A DNA stretch of 64,000 nt, from contig JASJZC010000006.1 in assembly GCA_037178855.1 (NCBI GenBank), positions 1,426,001 through 1,490,000 on the forward strand, given 5' to 3'. This DNA comes from Oscheius sp. JU75. Lineage: Eukaryota > Nematoda > Chromadorea > Rhabditida > Rhabditidae. This document shows positions 45,301 to 55,900 of the stretch, piece by piece. Numbering within the stretch: the first letter of the stretch is position 1; each line of letters begins with the position of its first letter. The translations under genes were made by a program, and so were the position numbers. The notes beneath the pieces are model-generated. The model ran no database searches, had not been told where the DNA came from, and was given only the letters and a program-made list of their open reading frames with translations.

Positions 45301-45318
45301 GGGGGGGGGGGGGGGGGG
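45301..45318. repeat. Poly-G run of 18
   Basis: An uninterrupted run of 18 G in AT-rich DNA. Such G tracts form quadruplexes; in C. elegans their stability needs the FANCJ-type helicase DOG-1. Confidence 0.95.
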
Positions 45319-45760
45319 TTCAATACTACTGACGCACTAGATTGAGTGACATTTGTTGAGCCACCTATTGGGCCGGAAACGGAGGGCCATGCGCTACACC
45401 CGAGAGCTATAATGGGGGCAGGGGGAGCATTAACCGTGCTGAACCTTTTGGGAGGTCACGAGAGGTATTTGTGAAATCACCGTAGGGGAGAAACCTTGGA
45501 TGGACAATGAAAACGTCGCCGCAGCGATGTTCCATGAATAATTTTACATTTATGCAGTTTCTGAAACACAAAAGCTCAGAAAAGTTGAGATTGACTCGGT
45601 TTTGAGCCTGATGCAGACCCAGCTAGTTCTTGTCTTTGGATGTGCTACTATATTGATCGGAGTCTTGCTGGAACTCCTTTCTATGAAATTTCACAACCTT
45701 GTAGCCATTGGGAAACAAATAGGACAATTCTTTTCACTGACGATCTTTTTTGCCAGACAA

Positions 45761-46289
45761 TACAGTGCGCGTCATAACTATAAAGGCACCCCAGTTTTTA
45801 GCTGTGGAGCCAAAACTACGCATTTTAAAAAAAATCTGACAATGCCATCTTTTTCTACGGTATTCAAAACCCTTGTAAAAAAATCTACAGACCCATCGGA
45901 TTATCCTTCTGCCCTAGATAAACAAAAAGGTCTCGACGTGTCGAATTCAGAAGCTTTTGAAGAATCTTTCTCTCTCGATGAACAGCCGTCTGTTCCAGTT
46001 GATCTCCTGCAACGGAAGAGCCACCGACTACTGAAATATTTAAAGTTAAGCTATTTATATGAATTGTTTTGTTAGTGCCTTTATAGTTTTGACGCTTCTG
46101 GATTCGACACGTCGAGACCTTTTTGTTTATCTAGGGCAGAAGGATAATCCGATGGGTCTGTAGGTTTTTTTTACAAGGGTTTTAAATACCGTAGAAAAAG
46201 ATGGCATTGTCAGATTTTTTTTAAAAATGCGTAGTTTTGGCTCCACAGCTAAAAACTGGGGTGCCTTTATAGTTATGACGCGCACTGTA
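45761..46289. mobile_element. Foldback MITE with TA target duplication
   Basis: Element 45763-46287 starts CAGTGCGCGTCATAACTATA and ends with its exact inverse; arms of about 190 bp (45763-45952 and 46098-46287) are almost perfect, with TA on both sides. A third copy of the tip (GTGCCTTTATAGTTTTGACG) lies inside at about 46075. The long frame across the left arm is not considered a gene. Confidence 0.85.
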
Positions 46290-46909
46290 TATGCGAGAAG
46301 CAATGTTTTACAGGATGCAGCCAATTTATGGAATCTGTGAAACAAAAGATACACAAAGAAGCTGGCCCGCAAAGATATGAATTTTTCCGTTTAGCGAATA
46401 CAAATGGACTTGAGTTGTTGTTGAGTGAAAGAGAGTACTACAAGTATACTTATACTATCTGTGAAAGACATGCATCTCATCAACTATACATTTTTGGGGT
46501 CAAGACTTGAAGAGAATGTGTTTCGGGGCCAAAAATAGTGAAACTTTCGACAAGGAAAGGCAACTTTCTGAAGGACTTGTTATGAGGAAAGTATTTATAA
46601 TTAGAAAATCGGGGCTACAGGAAATGAAAGTTCATCAGCCCTTTTACCTTATAGCCGGAACCTGAAATCTAAATCTTACCAGCTCGGTACTTCGGAGTCA
46701 AAAATGTTTCAGACTATCTATAGAACCGACTGAATGTCTTGAATGTGATTATTTTGGCTAAATATTGCTTCCAAAAATCGTTATCCCTCTTCTCGTGACC
46801 TGTCTCTCTACCCCGTCCCCTCTCTCTCCCCAACGGTACATCTGGTAATGGTTAGGATATCGCGCCTCGACTCCAATAGACTCCCTCTCACTCTCAATCT
46901 CCCGACAAG

Positions 46910-49900
46910 ATGCACGCCCGATCACGTGTGCCTAGAAGAACCATGCCCAGTATTCATGTGACTGAGGCTAACAAAGGTGAGAGTTTGTATTGTCTCATTA
47001 TGAGCCTAGAGGTGTCTTCACAATTTAATCAGTTGGATGCTAATTTTTTTGACTGATTTCGATGCCACAATCTTTCTGTGTTTTACCTCCCCTGTATACA
47101 CGTGCAGAAATGGACCAATCTAGTATCATCAGCTCCCTGCACCTAAATCCAACAAGTACTATAAGCACGCGTTTAGTTATTGACAGGTTCTTGAACCTCC
47201 CATATCTCCTTCTCAAAATATGGTCTTTAACCCATCTTCTCCGTGGAAATGATGATAGTCTGCTCTTTAGTAGCGTCTTTGAGAGTCCCTAATTTTGGGG
47301 TAATCATACTAGCGCAGAGGTTTTGCATCATTCTGACTTCAACATGGACCCTCAGGATGGTAGGTTGATGCTCTTGTGCTATATTTGGTTGGAAGTTTCC
47401 TGTAGCACATATCGTCTGGTTGAATTGACTCGAAAGATTCAGATAGAAAAATTATACGGACTAAAAAATTTTATCAATCCTCAAACGCACTGTGAACACT
47501 GTCGGCCGTCTATTTGATGCATTATCACCAAAAGTTGAAACATGCCTGAAAAGCTGTGGACAGTCGCCTTCAGAGAGACAGAAAGACAGATAGACAGAGA
47601 GCGAGAGAGACAAAGATACAGGGAGACAGAGTGAGAGAAGAACATAAAACCCTGCTCCGGGAAAGACTTGAAAAACGTTATGTTTCAAGCACAATGTGAA
47701 AGTAGAAGCGCTTGATGGTTTAGATTTCGTAATCGAGTACAGGTATCAAATTAACAAATGCGTCATTTTCAAACTGCGCGTGTAAGGTTTATCCAAGAGA
47801 GGAGGAAGCCCATCCCAATTTGGCTTGTTACCTATTATAAGTTGTGTCATCTCTTTCACCCATACTCTCAGAAAGGACTTTCTTTCTCCGTCTTCTTCTA
47901 AAAAGAGAGCGAGAGCACAGGATTGGGGGATATTATTTGCCCACAGCCACTAATTACTTTTCTCGGAACCCTTATGCTCATCACCTTTTTCTGTTGATAG
48001 ATCGGTTATCGTGTTATTTGAATAGTACTAGCCAAGCCAAAAATAATAAAACCTCAAAAACGACAGCTTTATAGAAACTTTGAAGCATAACTCTTCGCAA
48101 CCGTACAGACACGATACTGGAGACCTTCTTAGCCTTACAGCCTTGTTCTCCAGGCATTCTTACCCGTACCGTCCCGAAAGGATAAGGTTCTTTCTTACCC
48201 GTACCATCTCTATAGTCAGATATGCTCTCACTCGTACATTTTCGACAGCTAGCTAGCCTAGTTTATACCCCCATACCGTTTCGGCTCTCAGAGTATTTCC
48301 CATCCGTACCGCCATGGTTGTCGCGTGTTTTTCTCCCGCACTGGCCCAGTTGTCCCACAAAATCTTACCCGTACATCCTCGGCAAAAATGTTCTTGGTAA
48401 TAGTTCGGTAGGCGGCTCGGTTCGTTCAAACGGGTTTTCGCGCGCATTTTGTATTCGGCAGAATTTTGCAGGCAGAAAAATCTTTTTCTCTTTACGATTT
48501 CTGCACCTTTTCCACTGCTTTTCTCATCTTTTTTCCTAACATTTTATATTTTCTCTTGTACGCTTCAAGAAATAAAAACGAGGACTACCTCGTATAATGG
48601 CAAATTTACAAATCCGTCGCTTTTTCGAAGTAATCCTGCTATATTTCATGTTTCACGAGCGATCTTCTCCAGAAAATACCTGTCGGTTTACTACTTTTTC
48701 ATTGTAAAGCAAGTAAGCGTTTAACTGTTCAAAAGGTTTTATCTTAGGTGTTTAGATCTAAGCAACAAATCAAAGCCTTAAAGGCCTAGGCGACATAATA
48801 TTTAGAGACAAGATCCAGAAGACGTAAGAACGGATCAGTACAAACATGACGGCCGTTTTTGGACTGCCACCAGTGGTGAGCAAGCTTGGACGGAAGAGTG
48901 GACATACGAACGCCTGGACCCATCTTGAGGAGAGGTAGCTTGATCTTGCGTCACTGCCTCTCAATCGTCTGTATATGACAGCCAGTGGTTGGATCGATGA
49001 AATTGAGAGAGTGGTTGACGGCTTGATGAAGGAATCCATGACGAATGCACTGACGATAGGCTCGCCATTCGTCACTAAAGATGGTAGTTCCAGCGGCCAC
49101 ATGCTGCTCCAGAATTGGCATCAAAGTGCTGGCAGTTCTATCCTGAACCCAAAACATCCTACATTCCTTCGTGCTACGACAGATCATTCCAAAGAGCCAA
49201 GATCCTGGAATTATTAAAAGTTTTCAGAAATGATTGCGCTTACCTTGGGATCTGCGAAGATAGATTATTTGTCCGGTGGCCCTGATGTCCATACCGATTG
49301 CCTTGGAGGTATCGTCCTCGGTTTGACTTTCTTCTTCCCTTCAAATAACATTCGTCAACCTCGAGAATTTCTCCGGGCCCTCCCATCTTCGGTGCTTTGG
49401 TGAGCTCTTCGATCATAACCTCGCGGATGTACTGCGACCAAGCGACTCGGGATCCCTTGCTCAGCTGACGATCAACGAGATCGGACAAGCGAGAGACAGA
49501 GAAGTCCTTTGCAAGACAGTACACGATGTAAAGAATGTCTTTCGGGTCCATCTATAGAGAACAAGAAGATTACAAGGAAAAATTCTAGAAATACTTTTCT
49601 GTTCGGGCGACCAGCAGAATCTCTCACATTAAAGATGGTAATCCCGCTTGGCTGGGCTGTTGGGTCGTAGACAGACGGACCGTGATGGGCGGATTTGTGG
49701 CTGCGGCACACAGTACATTGGAAGTGCGGCGTTCCGTTGATGATGGCTTCCGTGATTTTGCCCGTGCAGTTGGGTTTCTTCGTATTGAAGGGTTTCGACG
49801 AACAGAGAGCCATGTAGGGACTACCTTTTCTGTTGACCCCTATCGGTTGACCAACTGACGGGAGCAGATTGTACCGACGGAGAAAGGCAGCAGCGAGCTC

Positions 49901-52900
49901 TGGGGTCCGCAGCTCCTCGTAGAGAGCGATCAGCGACGGATCGGAACGGGGAACCATAGTTGATGGAATTGACGTTGTCAATGATTGTGTCAAGTCGATT
50001 TCTATCTCTTTCATTGTCAATTCCTGTATGTTTCGTTATGGGACCTACATTTGGAATCAGTTTGATAGTCCTTTACTTCATTTTGGCATGTAGATCGATA
50101 CCAATTTTATTACAACGTACTTCTTTCTTGCCTACTTACAGTATTCTATGTGTTTTATATGCGTATTGTGTTGTTTTCCGCTACCGATAAATTATTCATG
50201 AAAAACCAGCAGAAAGGTGAAAAAAAAAAGTGAAAAAGCAAAGAAATCGAAAAAAAAGAAGAAAAATGCGTGCGAAAAGCCGTTTGAACGAACCGAGCCG
50301 CCTACCGAACTATTACCATGTTCTTTCTCGTACCATCTCTTCAGGCAGATAGATCAGAGATATATTTACCCGTACACTCTCGACAGTCAGACAAGTTCTC
50401 GCTTATACTGTATCGGTGGCCCAATATCCTCTCACGCGTACCGTCTCACATACTGACAATGTGCAACCAGACTCTGTCTCACCCCTATACTCTCTCTATA
50501 CCAAGTTTACTTACCAAGACTCACCCATTTACTGTCTATTTTGCTTGATAAGCCCTCACCCGTATATTCTACAGCCGGACATGTTCCTCCCCTATCTATA
50601 ACTATACCCGCCCGTACCGTTTCAGCGGGCTTGATTCACACAATTTGGAAAAGAAGCCAACTATTCTAGCCTTATAAAAAAACCTCTGAAACACAATCTT
50701 TTCTTTCCTAGAAAGTATGAAAATCCAACAGAACATGTGTTCCAATCCTTTTTCGTTCCCTCGTTTTACGACCCATAAAGGTATCCGGGTGTTCCAATTA
50801 GAAAATCAGGAGATTGGTCATGGTGGTAAGATTGAACAATCTTTCACATAGCAAAGGGTCAACCTTTTTTCTCCCGTTCTCCTTTCGTAGTCTGGCATGT
50901 TTGCCAGAACAATCCACGATTCTTTAATTAGCTCTGACTCTCTTTAGTTCACCCTGCTGAATTTAGCGTGTTTCAAAGGATACATATAGGTTTTCATTTT
51001 TGCTGGGAGGTGTTCACACGTACATCTCCTTGACAAAAAAGGCATATAATTTTCAGATGTGATGCTGGTCGGTCGTGCCTTTGCCAAGCGGCGCCAATCT
51101 GCCGCTACGGCGCAACATCAGAGGCAGAGAAGAGGTAGGTATATTTTTTTGTTAGAAGAAAATAGAGGGGAGAGAAAAATAATTGTTTCTACTGTACGTC
51201 ACACAAACAAATCTCCTAGACTGTCTGGCTTCCATTCATATGGTGAAACAAAAGTGGAAACAACTTTTTCCTGAAGGAGAAGAGGTAGTTTTCAGTAAGA
51301 GAACGTGAAATGTATAAAGGAAGAATTATATTTGAGGAAACGTGTTATCCATTAGGGATAAGCTGCTTCGGCCGCTATCTACTAATCAAACTTGAAACAT
51401 ATCTAGGTCAAGTGCTCATTTTTGGTTTTGACTGTGTCAAACATCTTTCACTCCTTTACATGGAGTTTTTTGCAACCGTAGCATACCGATAACAAAATAT
51501 TGCAAAACTTTCCCTATTTGAAAAGTTCTTGAAACAAATGTATCGAGTATTTTGGTCTTTTGACTCACCCGTGCTTGAAACATTTTGGCTCTCATAACCT
51601 GCTGCCACCTATATGTCTGCAAGCTGTGATAGTATGGGGAAAGTACCTAGATAATAGATTCAAAACACTATCTAGAATTTCTAAAATTCACCTAGAATTT
51701 AGGACAACATGAGTTGAATTTCGAAACAGTGGTGCTCTCGTTAGCGGAGGTCAAAACTATTGACTCAATAGTCTCCGGTCAATAGCAAATCTGAAAGATT
51801 TTTTTCTATCAGTTTCGACTTTTCCTGCATTGGTGAACCATTAGTGAGGTTTCCGTCTATTTTTGATAGTCCAAAATGTACCAGCTCTTTTTTATATCCT
51901 TTCACGGAAAAAATCCGTAAAACTCATGCCAGCCTTTGTTTTTTGTTTGAAACTGCGCGTTCTAATATGAGACAGAATTTAGAGCGAGTACATAGCATGA
52001 GTCAACGGTCAGGTGTCAACACCAAAATAATCTGAAACATTTTACTATTGTCTCCATTTCTCTCCTATCTCGCGTCCTTCATCTGCCAGTCCCGTTGAAG
52101 AGGCTCATATCCATGGACAGACCACTCCACTCCGGGGTTAGGCTCAGAATGTCACGGGATCGGGCTTTTTCTACGGAGCTTTCTATCATTCTATGTTAAA
52201 TTTTTTTTCTTTTTTTCAGATCCACCTTGAGCGAGTAACTTTTTTTTTCAATACTTCAGTCACAAGTGAAACATTTGACGCGGAAATTTTTGCAAAGTTT
52301 TGGATCGAATTATACTTCGTGAGAAGAGTTTCATTCAGAAAACTAATTTTGCTGCCCATATCGACATCGAACTCCTTTCTTACTAAAGCGCAACGGTGTG
52401 TCTATCTGTTTGTGCGTGGCCAATTGTAGACGCTAAGGAGTTGGACGCGAGGGACCGGGGGTACGGATTCTGCCCGGAGCCAAAATTTTCGTAAAGTACC
52501 ATTTTGTAGATAATTCTAGCTGAGAAGAAGTTCCAAACACTGAAATGTAATTGCCAGGTATTTATCTTTTTATTGAAACACAACAGATAGCCTTGCCATT
52601 TTGGATACAAAACGTAGTCAAATGAATTCTTGTTTACTTCGAATGTTTTAACTTTTCTATCTAACAATTTTACCTTAGTTTTCGAGTAGCAAAAGCCCTA
52701 AAAACTTCATTTCAACAACATCATTGTCCGGGATCGAGATTATCCTTTTTCTCCGAATGTTTCGTGTTTCCTATAAAACAAAGTTGGTCTTTGGTGAACC
52801 ACTTCGATTGCGGTTTTCGTCTCCAAAAACACTAGAATTTCCAAAAGAAAATGATCCGAACATCGATGCGTCGACCCCTGAACCGTCTCCCATCGAAAGC

Positions 52901-55900
52901 CAACTTGAAGCCGTTGCCGAAGAGAAAGGCTTCACGTAAGCTATAAATGGATAAGAAAATTGAAACACGAAACTTTCCAGTGAAAGTGTACTATTTTCAG
53001 ACAAGCCGGCCCCGAAATCTCGAACAAATACAGATGAGGAAGCTACTTCGACTGCTCACGCCGAACCACAGGCTTTGGAAGCTCCCAGAACGGCCTACGA
53101 TTTTCCTTCCATCGTCCTGGAGGTAATTGTCTCGATAATGTCTCTGTCTCCCTGTCCCTCGAACTCTGTTTCTCTTTCTCCCTGCTCTCTGTCTCACCCG
53201 TAAAGATTCGGTTCTCATGGCACAAATTTCTAATCTTCTAGCAGTAATTGTCGGAATGTGAATCAAGGGAAAGAATTTCATGACTCTTTTCGTAGGAGGT
53301 GAGATAAGAAATAATAAGAAAGAGACTGAGTCGATTGTAGGAAATGCGCAGACAAGTAATTTTTTCCAATTATGCTATCGGTCTTTGTCTCTGTCTAAAA
53401 TGTTTCACGTGGATGGTATAGATACCATTTCAGCGTGGTAAGCATTATACGCGATCTCTAGTGTTGAAAACATAACGCGTAATCGAAGTTGTAGCTCTTT
53501 CCGAATTGCGGTTTCGGAAGAAGAGGTCATCAACGTGAGAGAAAACTGCAGAAGATGATCATGATTGAGAAGAAACATTTTGAACGCTATGAAATGGAGC
53601 AGCAACTTTCTTTTTTTCGTATACTGTAATATCCACCACGTTTTGTTGCAAAATGTGTTGTTTCACTAGCTAATCGTATATTTTTCTAATAATCTTGATA
53701 GCTATCTCAGTCTATCGAAGTGATTCTACTTCAAAACTTACGACCGAAAACATTATAGCTGGCTCTCGTATCCCGATCCATTCACTTTTTCGTGTTTCAC
53801 AAACGAGTCATACTGGTTGAATAGCACAAAATTAGTTTAGATAGTTTCACTTTCACCTTTTCCTAAAAGCTACGTCCATGTTGTACAAACAAGTGTCCAA
53901 ACTTTGATGTTTCAATATACATGTCTTTCCACTTCCAAAATTGTCGCTACCTTCGTCGAGATTCGAAAAGTGAACATTGTCCTTATAAAACGCCTAATAC
54001 GACTGGCGTCGCTCATCAAATCGTAGTCGCCCACCTGTCCCCCCTTGTCCCTTTTCGGGGGCCTTTCCCGCTCGACCGGAAGGGCGCGGGAGCCTCGCAA
54101 AGTGTTGTCGCCATTGTTGGAGACGTAGCTCTTGAAGAGACACAATTGATTCCGGAGGGGAGCCGTCGTCCTTGGACCCTTACCTTCCACCGCAGAATTC
54201 ATATTCATGTAGTCTTCTCTCTGTCTCTCTTCCTGGAACAAGACTTTGGACTAAGGGAGCCAATAGACATCCCCACGGTTCTGAAAATTACCCAAATCTC
54301 GACTTTTCTTCGCCTTTGTTTATTTGTTTCCCAGTCCTGCAGCTCATCTATTCATAGTCCACGGCTCTGGATTTCGCATTTTGGTTTGACCTTCAGCGAT
54401 AGCGATCTGAAGTAGACGTGAGCAATCTCCTGATGGTGGTCGCTGGTATTCATATAAACTTATGCTAGTACATACTACAATATTGAACACAACGGTATAT
54501 CGGACGATAACAGTCAATGGTATTTGCGCTTTAAAGTTTTTTTTTTTGTAAAACAAGCTGACCTGTTGCAACACTATTGGGTTGGCATATAAGTCTTTTC
54601 GCTTTTTCAAATGCCAAAATTTATTGACTTCCAAACAACTTTTTCATTCGTTGTAATTACCATTATGATGTACCACGTCTGCCCATTTCACGGGTAGCTT
54701 ACGGATGCCACACTCGTAGAACACCTTGGGTTTCGACGCGAAGAAGTTTGTCAACCAGATTTTGAGTGCGCCGTCGGAATCGAACTGTTGTCCTCCAATC
54801 TCGTTGTTGAGGGTCCGGAACAGATAATAGTCGGAAGGGGCAAGGTCCGGGCTGTATGGAGCATAGGGTAAAATCTCCCAACCCAGGTCGTGGATCTTGG
54901 AGCGAGTGAGTTTTGCAACATGGGGGCGCGTGTTGTCCATCTGCAGGATGACCTTCGACTTCTGCGGTCGTTTCTGACGAAGTGCAACGGCAACCTTTTC
55001 AAGTTGCTGGCTATAAATGGCGGCCGTAAGGGTAGTTCCAGCATCCAGCAGTTCCCAGTGCACCACTCCTTCGATATCCCAGGAAACAGAGAGCATAATC
55101 TTCTTTAATGAGTATCGGGTTCACATCAGGACTTGGTGCCTGACCTGGACCCACTCATTGACGCTTCCTTTGGAAGTTTACCTACGTTACCCACTTCTCA
55201 TTTCCCATCACCAGGCATGGTAAAAAGGATTTCCTCTCATACCTGGATAGGAGAGAATGGGCGATGGACATGCGCTGCCACTTCTGGGTGTCACTGTGGT
55301 CATGCGGCAACCAAGTGCCCAGTTTCTTCATAAATCCCAATTGCTTCAAATGGTGTTCCACTGCAGCATGACTGACAGACAGTGCCTCTGCTAGTTCACG
55401 GGTAGTCTGGCGATTGTTCTCGTTCACAAGCTGCAGCAGCTTCGATTCATCAAAAGTTGACCTTGGCTCATCTTCGACACTTTTGTCCCCAGACCGAAAG
55501 CGATAGAGCCACAACTGGCATACCCTCGTGGACGTCGTCCTTTGGCCATAAACATCGTTGATATCAGCCGCCGTTTGGGCTCCATTCGTGCCTTTGAGGA
55601 ACTCATGTCGCAGATCGTAGGGTGGCCAGTCATCAATAGTCCGGATCAAGACGAACAGAGAATAGAGTACAAGAAGAAAAGAAGTGATGTCTTGCATGGT
55701 GGTTGTAGAGGACTGAGTGAGCTACACGAGGTGCTATATCAACAGCTCGGTCATTGTTGCAAACAAGACAAAGGACATGTTTACAAAAAGCGAAAAGACT
55801 TATATGCCAACCCAATATTTACCATTCCATTTTCGTAGGAAGTTTTTTTTATAAGTTTTCGAGTTCTACACCCTTTTCCGATCTACGTTTTTATTGTTGC

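Larger units (their letters stand above)
44304..46909. other. Spacer between efhc-1 and the 46.9-kb gene
   Basis: It holds possible 5' exon(s) of efhc-1 up to about 44600, several TGAAACA motifs, the poly-G run and the foldback MITE. No further gene is supported. Confidence 0.45.

Noticed and set aside
45602..46075. 157-residue plus-strand frame
   Set aside because: Most of it is the left arm of the foldback MITE and is mirrored on the minus strand at 46.1-46.4 kb.
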